Shown here piece by piece: positions 33,962 to 43,204 of a stretch of DNA of 64,000 nucleotides. Source of the stretch: Psychrobacter pygoscelis (GTDB taxonomy: Bacteria > Pseudomonadota > Gammaproteobacteria > Pseudomonadales > Moraxellaceae); assembly GCF_004335015.1 (NCBI RefSeq), contig NZ_RQRU01000004.1, positions 160,877 through 224,876 of the forward strand, read 5' to 3'. How positions within the stretch are numbered: the first letter of the stretch is position 1; every line of letters begins with the position of its first letter. The position numbers were made by a program, and so were the translations under genes. The notes under the pieces are model-generated. The model saw only the letters and a list, made by a program, of their open reading frames with translations, ran no database searches and had not been told where the DNA came from.

Positions 33962-35824
33962 TTATGTCTCAAACGCGGAGGCGGGGGCTAGAGGCAGCTC
34001 AACTGTGACCAGTACTCCTGCGGTTAGGTCGCTGATATCGTGAGTATGGGTTGAAGGGGCTTTGGGGGCCTGCATATCATGCTCGTCTGTATCAATCTTA
34101 GTGATATTGCGAATGCTAACGCTACCGCCGTGATGCTCGACCACTTGCTTGACTAAGGTGAGGCCAAGCCCAGTACCTTTTTTGACTTGCGAGCGTGACT
34201 GTTGCTGCAAGCTGGCTTGATTGGCCTGATGAGAGAGGCTAAAGTAGCGATCAAAGACTTTATTTAAAGCATAATGCGGAATCAAGTCACCATCATTAAA
34301 CACATCAATTTGGATGGTATGCTGATGAGGACGCAAATTAATGATGACCTGTGACCGAGCAAAATAGATGGCATTGTCGAGGATATTTTGTAGCGCCTGG
34401 CTAAGCCAGAATTTATCAGCAGATAAGCTTAAGGTCTCACGAGCACTATGTGCCTCTATTTCGTCTAAGCGGATAGGCTGCTCATTTAGCCAAATTGGAA
34501 TCGGTGCGAGCTGCTTTTGCTGACGTTTTGCCTCAGACAGATGAAGCAGTGATTGAAGAAAGTCAGGTAGGTATACCGGCTCTTTGTGCAGCTTAAAAGT
34601 AGGCTGCTCTACCTTGGCTAATAATAGGAGTCGGTCTATTAAAGATTGCAGCTTAATACTCTGCTCAGTGATCGTTTGACTGAGCATCAGCCGATCTTCT
34701 TCGTCCAATGCTGGGTCTTCAAGCAATTCACCGCTGGCGCGAATGGCTGTCAGCGGACTTTTTAGCTCATGCGTTAGGGTATGAACGTAATCGGCGACAT
34801 AAGCGCGATTCTCAAGGCGATGCTTCATCCCCTCGATCGTATCAGATAGCTCATTAAGCTCACGACCGAGATAGAAGTAGGGCTTATTGGTTTGCTTGGC
34901 GAGTGATCGGGTATAGCGTGTCACCAAAGCCATGCTTTGCTTTAGCCACCAAGCGACCAATCCCGCCATAATTAGTGCCAAAAGACTGATGACAAGAAGT
35001 GCAGTAAACATCCGACTACGCGTGGTATCAAGATAGGGCACAATAGTTGCCACAGGCTTACCAACACTGACAATACCAAGTAGCACTCCTTCCTCATCTA
35101 AGATAGGCTGTGCCACATACATGACTGAGGATGTCGAGTCGCCCGGACGCTGCGCGGTAATGCGTGCACCATACTTTCCGCGCATAGATAGATAGACATC
35201 GTTCCAGCGGCTATAGTCCTGCCCCTCAGCGTTGCGCTCATTCGGCTGTGAGTCATAGATGACGATGCCATTTGCATCGGTGACATAGACGCGAAAGCTA
35301 CTATGGGTTTTTTGATGATACCAAGGCTGTGCTGGGTTATTCTTATCGTCCGCTTTTGCGGTCAAGGTCTCAATGCTAGGCTTCGTTCCGATAAAAGCTT
35401 GGTCTAAGGCTTCTTGGTAATCGCTATCGTAGATTCTGCCTGATTGCATAGGTAGCTTAAGACTGGCTGCTAACAACATACTGGTATCGACTAGCGTGTC
35501 TTCAATGACCTGCTGCGTGGTAGGCTTGACGTATTCAAAAAGCTGCGAAAAAGCCACTAAGCTTGAGACGACGATAATCACGGCGACGGCCAGCCAAATA
35601 CGAAAGAAAATACTTAGATTAAGAGGGCGCGTTGCTGGCGATTTATTAGAGGATTGGGAAGGCTCTACTGCAGTGCCAATGGGGTGCAGCTTGGCATACC
35701 AGTTTTGAGCGGCCGCAGATAGCTCTTGGTCATCCATAGCAGTGCTGGTAGTACAGTTAGCTGTATCACTAATAGAGTGAGTGACATTAACTGTATGCTT
35801 TGGCTCATCGCTAGGAGCGTTCAT
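33962..35824 (-). CDS. creC: Sensor histidine kinase CreC
   Basis: CreC senses envelope or metabolic state and phosphorylates CreB. The 620-residue protein has a cytoplasmic N-terminal extension of about 70 residues, membrane helices near 70-95 and 270-292 around a periplasmic sensor domain, a HAMP-like linker, the HisKA motif HTLTHELKSPLTAIRASGEL with the phospho-accepting His, and the ATPase motifs NILDNAI and GTGLGLTLVKQVVEHHGG. The N-terminal extension and an inserted Gln-rich loop before the last G box make it longer than E. coli CreC (474). It starts eight bases after creB. Confidence 0.9.
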   Translation of the reverse strand: MNAPSDEPKHTVNVTHSISDTANCTTSTAMDDQELSAAAQNWYAKLHPIGTAVEPSQSSNKSPATRPLNLSIFFRIWLAVAVIIVVSSLVAFSQLFEYVKPTTQQVIEDTLVDTSMLLAASLKLPMQSGRIYDSDYQEALDQAFIGTKPSIETLTAKADDKNNPAQPWYHQKTHSSFRVYVTDANGIVIYDSQPNERNAEGQDYSRWNDVYLSMRGKYGARITAQRPGDSTSSVMYVAQPILDEEGVLLGIVSVGKPVATIVPYLDTTRSRMFTALLVISLLALIMAGLVAWWLKQSMALVTRYTRSLAKQTNKPYFYLGRELNELSDTIEGMKHRLENRAYVADYVHTLTHELKSPLTAIRASGELLEDPALDEEDRLMLSQTITEQSIKLQSLIDRLLLLAKVEQPTFKLHKEPVYLPDFLQSLLHLSEAKRQQKQLAPIPIWLNEQPIRLDEIEAHSARETLSLSADKFWLSQALQNILDNAIYFARSQVIINLRPHQHTIQIDVFNDGDLIPHYALNKVFDRYFSLSHQANQASLQQQSRSQVKKGTGLGLTLVKQVVEHHGGSVSIRNITKIDTDEHDMQAPKAPSTHTHDISDLTAGVLVTVELPLAPASAFET

Positions 35825-35832
35825 AGTTTGGC

Positions 35833-36594
35833 TTATGCGGGGCTTAGACTATAGCCTAAGCCTCGATGAGTATGAATCACCTCAGTGTCGGCATCGATTT
35901 TAGCCAATAATTTACGAATAGATTTGATATGGCTATCAATAGTGCGAGCCAATCGGTGATCGGGATAGTCGCTGATGGCCTCTAGCAACTGCTCGCGACT
36001 AAAGACTTGCTTGGGAGCACTAAGCAGTGCCATCAGAAGTTTGCGCTCGGTATTACTAAGCTCAAGCTTTTGACCCTGCCAGTGTAAGCTATAATCCATC
36101 GGCTCATACTGCCAGCTACCATAAGGGGAGTCAAATTGCTGCGGCTCATTAGCAGTCTCGGTATTAGCTTCGGGCTGCGCCTGGGCGATAAGTTGCTCTC
36201 GTCGCCAGATTGCTTTTAGCCTAGCGACGAGCTCTCGCGGACTAAACGGCTTGGCACAATAATCATCCGCACCCATCTCCAACCCCAATATACGATCCAC
36301 CTCATCACTTCTAGCGGTTAAGAATAGAATGGGCAGATCCGCCTGAGAGCCGATATCTTTACTATGACGAATCTGCTGACATAAGCTGAGTCCATCACCA
36401 TCTGGCAAGCCAACATCGAGAATGATACCGGTGAGCGCTGTGGCTGAGCTCATTAGCGTTCGAAGCGTCGGAAGGACAGCACTGGCATTGTCGAGCCAAG
36501 TCAACTGCCAGCCTTCGCGTTTGAAGGTTATCTTCAAGGAGGTGGCAATGGCGGGGTCATCTTCAACCAGTAGTATGTGAGGAGTGGTACTCAT
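35833..36594 (-). CDS. creB: Response regulator CreB
   Basis: This OmpR/PhoB-type regulator has a receiver domain with EDD near the start, the phosphorylation site Asp60 in IILDVGLPDGDG, and Lys in CAKPFSPREL. A Gln/Glu-rich linker leads to a winged-helix DNA-binding domain (ELSNTERKLLMALLS, then RTIDSHIKSIRKLL). It is first in the creB-creC-creD set. The gene-free stretch upstream holds a triple 15-bp repeat. Confidence 0.92.
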   Translation of the reverse strand: MSTTPHILLVEDDPAIATSLKITFKREGWQLTWLDNASAVLPTLRTLMSSATALTGIILDVGLPDGDGLSLCQQIRHSKDIGSQADLPILFLTARSDEVDRILGLEMGADDYCAKPFSPRELVARLKAIWRREQLIAQAQPEANTETANEPQQFDSPYGSWQYEPMDYSLHWQGQKLELSNTERKLLMALLSAPKQVFSREQLLEAISDYPDHRLARTIDSHIKSIRKLLAKIDADTEVIHTHRGLGYSLSPA

Positions 36595-36926
36595 AGTGGC
36601 AAGCTTTTCTTTTACTAAGACTATGGTGATATCCTAGCACAGTTTAAGGTGACTACTATTTGGACAACGTGAAAATTCAATGGAAATGACACTATAGTCG
36701 ATTCTAAATAAAATATACTAGATATAAAGTTACTGGATATAAAATTACTAGATATAAAGTCACGACATGATGATGCCAAGCTAGTATAAGCTTTTCTGAC
36801 TTGCTGTGTTCAGCTCCCAGAGGCTACAAAAACGTCATCCCAGAGCCACTATATCGTTTTTATCAGCAGCTAGCTATAAGCGTCGTCAAGTGATATTAAA
36901 TAATTTGGGAGGTGTTTGAGAAGTCG
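36595..36926. repeat. Gene-free region with three tandem 15-bp repeats
   Basis: TACTAGATATAAAGT (36716-36730), TACTGGATATAAAAT (36731-36745) and TACTAGATATAAAGT (36746-36760) lie in perfect register about 120-165 bp upstream of creB. They may be regulator sites or a small variable repeat. Nothing else is evident in the gap. Confidence 0.85.
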
Positions 36927-37703
36927 TTAGAGTACGAGCTGCCAATTATTGTAAATCATGATTATGCCGCTAATGACCATGAGTGCAATGAGAGCCGCGC
37001 GAAATTGTCTCACGCTCATATTTGCCAAGAAGCGCTTACCAATGACGTTGCCCAGAGTGGCGCCTAAGCCTAAAGCCAAACCAAATAGCCATAATTTACC
37101 CGTTAATATTCCAAAGAATGAATAACTACCAATCTGCGCGAATCCTACGATAAAGGCATTGGCCGTCTTGGTCGCTATTAAGTCCTCTTTTTGTAAGCCG
37201 ACATTCATATAAAATGGGTTCATTATCGGACCGAGACCACCGACCAAGGTGCTCACCAATGCAACGATAAACCCCAATGGAATAAAGCCAACTTTAGGCA
37301 TATTGAAGGTTTTATCGATCTTGCCGAAGCGATATTGTAGTAGCGTAGAGACTAAAAATACCCCTACTGCTAGCTGAATCCAATGCGCATCTAACTTACT
37401 AAATATGAGCCCAGCAAGGCCTGCACCAATAATGGCGCTAGGCGCATAATAGCGTACCAGCTGCCAGTCGATATCTTTCCAGAATAGAAATAATCTAACT
37501 GGGCGACCGATAAAGGTCCCCAAGTTAATTACCGGCGGCGCATTTACGGTACCGATAAGCCATGACGTTAGAGGTATCAGTAGTAGCGCGCCTCCGCCCC
37601 CAGATATTGTAGAGATGATAAAAGCAGCAATACCGGCGATAAATAGGCCAAAATATACCCAAAGCGACGTGTCAGCTAACAAAGGATTGAGTATTTCAAG
37701 CAT
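36927..37703 (-). CDS. TauE/SafE family membrane exporter
   Basis: The 258-residue protein has about eight hydrophobic helices in two similar halves. The first half carries FIISTISGGGGALLLIPL and the second VALVSTLVGGLGPIMNP, matching the paired glycine-rich motifs of TauE/SafE permeases, which export sulfite or sulfoacetate or related anions. The substrate cannot be told from sequence. It is a single gene with an intergenic gap on both sides. Confidence 0.88.
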   Translation of the reverse strand: MLEILNPLLADTSLWVYFGLFIAGIAAFIISTISGGGGALLLIPLTSWLIGTVNAPPVINLGTFIGRPVRLFLFWKDIDWQLVRYYAPSAIIGAGLAGLIFSKLDAHWIQLAVGVFLVSTLLQYRFGKIDKTFNMPKVGFIPLGFIVALVSTLVGGLGPIMNPFYMNVGLQKEDLIATKTANAFIVGFAQIGSYSFFGILTGKLWLFGLALGLGATLGNVIGKRFLANMSVRQFRAALIALMVISGIIMIYNNWQLVL

Positions 37704-37841
37704 GATTGGTCACCTAATAAATAACTCATCTAACCTAACATCCTTACTATAAATAAGCCAATCGTCGGTAAAAGCCAACCTAATTATTATCAAGTTGACT
37801 ATCAAAGGCTGGCTATTAAGCTGCTTTTCTTGAGTTGAGGG

Positions 37842-39179
37842 TTATTGAAGCCCTTTACAGTTGGCGTAGTAGCTCACCGTTGCGGGCCAGTCTGAGAAGA
37901 TGCCTTTAACACCCACATCTTGAGCGAGAACATCAATATAGTTCATCATATCACCATCGTTATTTATCGCATCGTCAAGACCCGTATAGTACCAACCGCC
38001 GCCGCTCGCGAGAGGGCCTGAGCGTTCAAGTGACCAAGTGATAATGTCCAGACCATTGGCTTTGGCCTGCTTAGCGTACTCTGACGGTAGTAGCTTGCCA
38101 TTGCCATCGGTAGTGACCAGTATCCAAGACGGCGGAGCGATGATATTGATGCCCTTAGCTTTAATCTCAGCCATAGAGTGCTTCCATGTCGTCGTATCGT
38201 CTTTGTTAAAGGTGCGACCATCAGCAGTCTCATTACTGTCATCGACCAGATAGACAGCATTAGCACCAAAGGCAGGCTCATTATTGATCCAGTACTCCAC
38301 ATCTTCGATATTAAATGATTGGGCATAGACATCATCGGCTGATACGCCAGCGGCCTTATAGGTATCGATAAGTTGTTGACGGTAATCATCTAAGCTATAG
38401 CCATTAAATGGCATGGCGACGGCTGGTGTTTTAAGCTCTGGCGTTTGCTTCATCCCGAGGCTTTTTGCCAATGCAATATGTTCCTCTAGCGTCAGTAATT
38501 GACCGTTTTGTGTGTACAAATCAGTACGCCATGGGGCAGTGGCATTCATATAGCCAGCAATAGTGGTCGCTTGTGTGTTAGCCGCATCCATCTTACCCGT
38601 CAAGCTTTTGAACTCATCTTTACTGATGTCAGAGGTGCGGCACTCGATACTTGCGGCATTACTCAAGTTGCCATTGGTATCGACCATTGGTGCTACGGTA
38701 CACTTATTCGCAAGAGTCGTGGCGACGATATTGGTCGTCGTATGTAGATCGTTTTGTGCATGACGGCAGACCAGCTCACCATCATTGGTAAAGGCCACAT
38801 CGCATTCTAAGATACCAGCCCCCATACGTGCGGCAGCCATATAGCCATCGTATGTGTGTTCTGGGAACTGCAAGGGTGCGCCGCGATGAGCTATTGAGAA
38901 ATCCGTTTTACTTGGCGTTTGCGACTTACAAGCGAGTAGCTCGTCTTTTAATGGCCCTGCATCCATGTCGTCTACTAGATAAAATGGCCGCACTCCATAG
39001 CTGTAGGCTACTTTTTGCTCGGTCGTGGGCGTAGAAAGCTTTGGGTCATCCACAGTAGTATCGTTATTATCTTCATCACAGCCCGTCATCATAAGTGTAC
39101 CGGCTGCCAAAAGTGGAAGGGCAATAGTAATATGAGCTATTTTCCTGAGCGAGGCTAATGAATTGCTTGAAGTTGTCAT
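37842..39179 (-). CDS. Glycerophosphodiester phosphodiesterase, lipoprotein
   Basis: The enzyme cleaves glycerophosphodiesters to glycerol 3-phosphate and an alcohol. A lipoprotein signal ends in MMTGC near residue 33, so the enzyme is probably membrane-anchored and periplasmic. The catalytic domain has FSIAHRGAPLQFPEHT, the metal-binding ECDVAF and the second His in CRHAQND. The 445-residue length is typical of the periplasmic GlpQ type. The product could feed the glpK pathway elsewhere in this window. Confidence 0.9.
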   Translation of the reverse strand: MTTSSNSLASLRKIAHITIALPLLAAGTLMMTGCDEDNNDTTVDDPKLSTPTTEQKVAYSYGVRPFYLVDDMDAGPLKDELLACKSQTPSKTDFSIAHRGAPLQFPEHTYDGYMAAARMGAGILECDVAFTNDGELVCRHAQNDLHTTTNIVATTLANKCTVAPMVDTNGNLSNAASIECRTSDISKDEFKSLTGKMDAANTQATTIAGYMNATAPWRTDLYTQNGQLLTLEEHIALAKSLGMKQTPELKTPAVAMPFNGYSLDDYRQQLIDTYKAAGVSADDVYAQSFNIEDVEYWINNEPAFGANAVYLVDDSNETADGRTFNKDDTTTWKHSMAEIKAKGINIIAPPSWILVTTDGNGKLLPSEYAKQAKANGLDIITWSLERSGPLASGGGWYYTGLDDAINNDGDMMNYIDVLAQDVGVKGIFSDWPATVSYYANCKGLQ

Positions 39180-39481
39180 GTAAACTGTCCCTATACAATT
39201 GTAATAAAGCTATAAATGTAAGTAGTTGGTATAGAAAACTGCTCAGTTATGAGCATAAGTAAAATAGGACACTTGGCAAAGGTAAAAAGCTGATTAAAAG
39301 TGTAAAGTGACTCAGCTTAGTAATTAGCCAGATCACTACTAAGAGAAGAGTGAGGAGTAACAATAGGTCACTAATAACTAGGATCAGACCGACCTTAACC
39401 ATACTTAGTAGTGTTTAAGAATTGATGACAGACAGATTAAATTTTATATCTAATAATGTAACCATTAAGAAGGGACAGACA
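39180..39481. promoter_or_regulatory. Shared upstream region of two divergent genes
   Basis: About 300 bp separate the phosphodiesterase (leftward) and the esterase (rightward). It must hold both promoters; I do not see a clear operator or strong consensus promoter. Confidence 0.35.
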
Positions 39482-40153
39482 ATGAGCGATTACTTAGATT
39501 GTGTAACTGTAGAGCATAATCCTAGCTGTAAGGACATTGACCATGCCGTAATTTGGTTGCATGGCCTTGGTGCTAGTGGTCATGACTTTGAACCCGTCGT
39601 GCCGCAGCTTGGCTTAGCACAAGATTTAGCAGTGCGTTTTGTATTCCCCCATGCACCGCAGATTCCGGTGACTATTAATGGGGGGATGGTGATGCCAGCA
39701 TGGTATGACATCCTTGAGATGAGCATTGACCGTAAGGTGGATATTGTGCAGATTGAGAAGTCGGCACAGAAGATTAATGATCTTATCGAGCGTGAGATTG
39801 AGCGGGGCGTACCTGCTGAGAATATTGTTATTGCAGGATTCTCTCAAGGTGGGGCAGTGGCTTACCATGTCGCACTTGGTCATCGCCAAAAGCTAGCGGG
39901 ACTACTGACACTATCGACATACCTTGCCTCTAATGATCATATCGACTATAGCGAGGCGAATAAAGAGATGCCAATCATGATTAATCATGGTACGCATGAT
40001 CCCGTCGTACCTGCGATACTAGGCGAAAAAGCTTATAGAGTACTGGAAGCCAAAGGCTATGAAGTCGTCTATCGTACCTATCCTATGGCACATCAAGTGT
40101 GTATGCCACAGATTCATGATATTGGTGAGTGGTTAAATGAAGTACTGGGATAG
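39482..40153 (+). CDS. Carboxylesterase/phospholipase-type alpha/beta hydrolase
   Basis: The 223-residue protein matches the Abhydrolase_2 family, cytosolic esterases such as P. fluorescens carboxylesterase. The oxyanion motif is WLHGLGASGHDF. The triad is Ser121 in GFSQGG, Asp173 in THDPVVP and His204 in MAHQV. ATG 39482 has AAGGGAC upstream; the longer frame adds 20 residues without a binding site. A terminator (40203-40233) follows, so it is probably monocistronic. Confidence 0.92.
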   Translation: MSDYLDCVTVEHNPSCKDIDHAVIWLHGLGASGHDFEPVVPQLGLAQDLAVRFVFPHAPQIPVTINGGMVMPAWYDILEMSIDRKVDIVQIEKSAQKINDLIEREIERGVPAENIVIAGFSQGGAVAYHVALGHRQKLAGLLTLSTYLASNDHIDYSEANKEMPIMINHGTHDPVVPAILGEKAYRVLEAKGYEVVYRTYPMAHQVCMPQIHDIGEWLNEVLG

Positions 40154-40202
40154 TTCTCCAGATAAGTAATAAATCTAGCTTTCTTTGTTATAAAGTTGTA
40201 AG

Positions 40203-40233
40203 ACCAACTATATGATATGGTTGGTTTTTTTTT
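40203..40233 (+). terminator. Terminator after the esterase
   Basis: ACCAAC and GTTGGT arms around a TATATGATATG loop are followed by about nine T. Confidence 0.8.
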
Positions 40234-40364
40234 GTTATATTAACTACGTCATTACATCACAATAGCTATTATCAATAATTCTCTAAAATATAAATAACTA
40301 TGGCGATTTATTTAGTTTTGCCATAATGTTTGTTTAATGATAATTAGTTATTATAAGAAAGGCT

Positions 40365-40847
40365 ATGAAGAAGCTGGCATCGATAGGCTCTGTCACAACT
40401 ATACTGAGCTTATCACCCTCAGCCTATTCGATAGGATGAGCTATCGGATAGGGATAGAGCCCTGAAAGAGATGAGTCTTGTGGACGAAAACATGGTTATA
40501 CTGATGTATCAAAAGTCCATAAGCTATTTAACATAGCGACGCAGCAGGTAGAAAGAGATCAAGATGTGTATGGTATAGATCATGAAGATCTCACAGTGCG
40601 CAGTATAAGATTGCCGCCTTATTTAATGTCGTTTGACTTTCAATATAGTGGGGAGCTAAGTGCAAAAGAAAAGCGCAAGTTAAGGAACAGTTTCTTATCT
40701 GAAGAGGAGATTAAGGCTTCCTGTCATGAGTTTTATTTTGCAGATAAGTCTGTCCAAGCCAACGACGTTAATACGAGGTTGTCAGTTTTTGACACTGGAG
40801 GGGTAGCGGTACTTAATCTGCTATTAAATGCAGAAACTTGTGAGTAG
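40365..40847 (+). pseudogene. Decayed exported-protein gene
   Basis: ATG 40365 opens a good signal peptide (MKKLASIGSVTTILSLSPSA, then YSIG), but three stops in the same frame follow at 40437, 40449 and 40455. From 40458 the same frame is open again to 40847 and encodes a charged mature domain (SPERDESCGRKHGYTDVSKV onward). A GTG at 40566 could restart the last 93 residues. The short interrupted zone is made of GATAGG-like imperfect repeats, so local slippage is a likely cause. I do not recognise the domain. Confidence 0.5.
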
Positions 40848-41092
40848 GTGTGGAGTGGTAACACTTTTAAGTAGTAGCTCTTAATAAGCACTGGCGAGCT
40901 TGACCGATAGCCATAGGGATAATGATTCTAAAAATAAGGCTTTTTAGAAGTTTCGGACAACGGCAATTGGTTTGTAAACCCTATTGTTAGCCATTAGTAG
41001 CTAAAAGGTCTCATGATCACAATTACAGCTAGAGAGTTAAACAGGTGTATATTCTTAAGAAGATAAGATGCTATTAATTAAAAACAAAAAAA

Positions 41093-41116
41093 ACCGACTA
41101 CATAACGTAATCGGTT
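41093..41116 (-). terminator. tmRNA terminator
   Basis: ACCGACTAC and GTAATCGGT arms with long A and T runs on either side; on the minus strand it ends the tmRNA transcript. Confidence 0.75.
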
Positions 41117-41126
41117 TTTTAATATT

Positions 41127-41484
41127 TGGTGGAGATGGCGGGAGTTGAACCCGCGTCCGCCAGCACTACACTCATGACTCTACATGTTTAGGGTCTGTCT
41201 TTAGTTTTAGCCCACACCGACCCGACAGTCAGGGTGGATAGGGCGAGTCTCTAAGTTTGAACCCAGACAGCTGAGACAACTGCCTGAGCGAACCTATATG
41301 CGTGCGCTTCAACTCGGCTAACCGACTATAGGTAATCAGCAGCGGAGTAAGCAGGGTTTAAGCTGCTAGAGCGTAAGTTTCGTCGTTTGCGACTATAACA
41401 ATATATGTTTGATTTACGAGAGGACATATACTCTCGACATGCATCATTGAGTTTCATCACCAGCGTCGAAGCCAGAACATCCCC
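41127..41484 (-). ncRNA. ssrA: Transfer-messenger RNA
   Basis: tmRNA rescues stalled ribosomes and tags the nascent protein. The 5' end GGGGATGTTCTGGCTTCGACG and the 3' T-arm GGCGGGAGTTGAACCCGC (read on the + strand), together with an encoded CCA, form the alanyl-tRNA-like part. The tag frame at complement(41358-41390) reads ANDETYALAA and stop. A promoter with TATAAT (complement of 41498-41503) and TTGCCA (complement of 41522-41527) lies upstream. Length about 358 bases. Confidence 0.97.
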
Positions 41485-41497
41485 AATGGAACGGCAT

Positions 41498-41527
41498 ATT
41501 ATATAGGCTAACTATCCGTATTGGCAA
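41498..41527 (-). promoter_or_regulatory. ssrA promoter
   Basis: TTGCCA and TATAAT on the minus strand with an 18-bp spacer, about 14 bases before the mature 5' end. Confidence 0.65.
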
Positions 41528-41660
41528 GATATTTTGGTACATAATTACACTTGGTAACAAATATCTTATCAATGACGACTTTATAGAAAAGAGAGTATAG
41601 AGAAAAAACGGGGTAGAAAAACAGCTAAAAAAAAGCTATAGAGGTAAATTACATTGCAGG

Positions 41661-41687
41661 TAAAAATAAAGCCAGCAATCGCCGGCT
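41661..41687 (-). terminator. Terminator of the rpsF-rpsR-rplI operon
   Basis: On the minus strand GCCGGC and GCTGGC (one G-T pair) form a hairpin around GATT, followed by TTTATTTTT. Confidence 0.75.
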
Positions 41688-41753
41688 CTATTAATTATAC
41701 CATGTATATCACTATCTATCAGTACTTAGGTATCTTTACTGATAAAGATAAGC

Positions 41754-42251
41754 TTATTCAGCGTCTTCTTCTTCAGAAGTAGCGGCTGCTTGATCGTCAT
41801 GACCGTCTTCTGACAAGATAGTAACAAGGATGGTCGTAGTTACATCATGGTGCAACTGAATATCAACATTGAATTCGCCCACTTGACGGAACGCGCCTTC
41901 AGGCAATTTAACTTCAGAACGGTCTACTTCTAGACCAGACTTGGTCAAGGCTTCAGCGATATCGCGAGTACCGATAGAGCCAAATAGCTTGCCTTCGTCG
42001 CCAGACTTAGCACGCATAATGACATTAACGTCTTTAAGTGCGTCTGCGCGTTTTTGAGCAGCAGCTAGTTCTTCAGCTTCTTGCGCTTCAAGCTCAGCAC
42101 GGCGAGCTTCGAATTTTTCAACGTTCGCTGCAGTAGCTGGAAGGGCTTTGCCTTGAGGGATAAGAAAGTTACGTCCGTAACCTGGCTTCACATCGACAGT
42201 CTCACCGAGCTTACCAAGGTTGACGATACGCTGTAACAAAATAACTTGCAT
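41754..42251 (-). CDS. rplI: Large ribosomal subunit protein bL9
   Basis: L9 binds 23S rRNA near the L1 stalk. The N-terminal domain [20 protein letters not shown] and [16 protein letters not shown] is diagnostic. A long connecting helix ([20 protein letters not shown]) and the C-terminal domain ([15 protein letters not shown]) follow. At 165 residues it is longer than E. coli L9 (149) because of an acidic tail ([17 protein letters not shown]). It is the last gene of the operon. Confidence 0.98.
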   Translation of the reverse strand: MQVILLQRIVNLGKLGETVDVKPGYGRNFLIPQGKALPATAANVEKFEARRAELEAQEAEELAAAQKRADALKDVNVIMRAKSGDEGKLFGSIGTRDIAEALTKSGLEVDRSEVKLPEGAFRQVGEFNVDIQLHHDVTTTILVTILSEDGHDDQAAATSEEEDAE

Positions 42252-42275
42252 GAGTCACTCCTAGATAATCGGGAC

Positions 42276-42503
42276 TTACTGATGGTTGTCAGTATACGGA
42301 AGTAGCGCAAGGTAGCGAGCTTGCTTGATAGCGGTCGCTAGTTGACGCTGATATTTAGTAGAAGTACCAGTGATACGGCTAGGAACAATCTTGCCATTGT
42401 CACTGATGTACTGCTTAAGTAATTCTACATCTTTATAATCGATGTGGGTAATGCCTTCTGCGGTAAATCGGCAGAATTTGCGACGGCGATAAAAACGTGC
42501 CAT
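42276..42503 (-). CDS. rpsR: Small ribosomal subunit protein bS18
   Basis: The 75-residue product contains the S18 signature ([20 protein letters not shown]) and the [20 protein letters not shown] segment. S18 pairs with S6 on the 30S platform. The gene lies between rpsF and rplI on the same strand with short gaps, the conserved order. Confidence 0.98.
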   Translation of the reverse strand: MARFYRRRKFCRFTAEGITHIDYKDVELLKQYISDNGKIVPSRITGTSTKYQRQLATAIKQARYLALLPYTDNHQ

Positions 42504-42519
42504 GAGGTTTCTCCTTTAA

Positions 42520-42945
42520 TTAGTCGTCACTGCTGTCGTCAGTGTCATCGTTGTCGTCATCATCGTTATCGTCAGAGCGATTGTCTGAATCAGGACGACG
42601 ATTAGCTTTACGAGCGCGTTTTTCATCAGCGTTCTTAGCTAACTGAGACTCTTCAGTAATAGCCTCATCGCGGCGGATGACTAGGCTACGAATGATAGCA
42701 TCATTGTAACGGAACAGCTCTTCAAGCTCAGCCAACGTCTCACCATTACACTCAATGTTAAACAGCACATAGTGAGCTTTATGGATTTTGTTGATCGGAT
42801 AAGCCAATTGACGACGGCCCCAGTCTTCTAGGCGATGGATAATACCGTCACTGTCTTGAACCAATTTGATATAGCGTTCAACCATACCAACGACTTGGTC
42901 GCTTTGATCAGGGTGTACAATTAACACCACTTCATAATGTCGCAT
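42520..42945 (-). CDS. rpsF: Small ribosomal subunit protein bS6
   Basis: [38 protein letters not shown] and the SLVIRRDEA segment identify S6. The 141-residue protein has a strongly acidic C-terminal tail ([17 protein letters not shown]), comparable to the glutamate tail of E. coli S6. It is first in the operon. The leader just upstream could fold into the S6:S18 autoregulatory hairpin: on the minus strand GACT and AGTC flank AATCCGTAAGG, including a CCG, right before the start. Confidence 0.97.
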   Translation of the reverse strand: MRHYEVVLIVHPDQSDQVVGMVERYIKLVQDSDGIIHRLEDWGRRQLAYPINKIHKAHYVLFNIECNGETLAELEELFRYNDAIIRSLVIRRDEAITEESQLAKNADEKRARKANRRPDSDNRSDDNDDDDNDDTDDSSDD

Positions 42946-43078
42946 ATTGGACTCCTTACGGATTAGTCAGCCATTGACCCTATGTCAATAGCAAGGAGAT
43001 TTATAAAATCAAGGTCATCATCAACAAGTTGTCTAATCAACCTTAATAATAAATAGACTTAATTTTATAAAGCGGCAC

Positions 43079-43107
43079 ATTATATCAAAGAGCTGCCGAT
43101 AATGCAA
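43079..43107 (-). promoter_or_regulatory. Promoter of the rpsF operon inside a long inverted repeat
   Basis: On the minus strand TTGCAT (complement of 43102-43107) and TATAAT (complement of 43079-43084) are 17 bp apart. A perfect 13-bp inverted repeat (CGGCACATTATAT at 43073-43085, ATATAATGTGCCG at 43118-43130) encloses it. Confidence 0.7.
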
Positions 43108-43204
43108 TGATTACGCAATATAATGTGCCGGATTGAGTCAGTAGTAAAATAAGATAAGTGAATTTACTCGCCATCATCAAAGTTAAAGATGGACAACAAA
43201 CCAA

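Noticed and set aside
37964..38389. 141-codon alternative frame inside the phosphodiesterase gene
   Set aside because: The phosphodiesterase frame has all catalytic motifs; this one is a shifted shadow.
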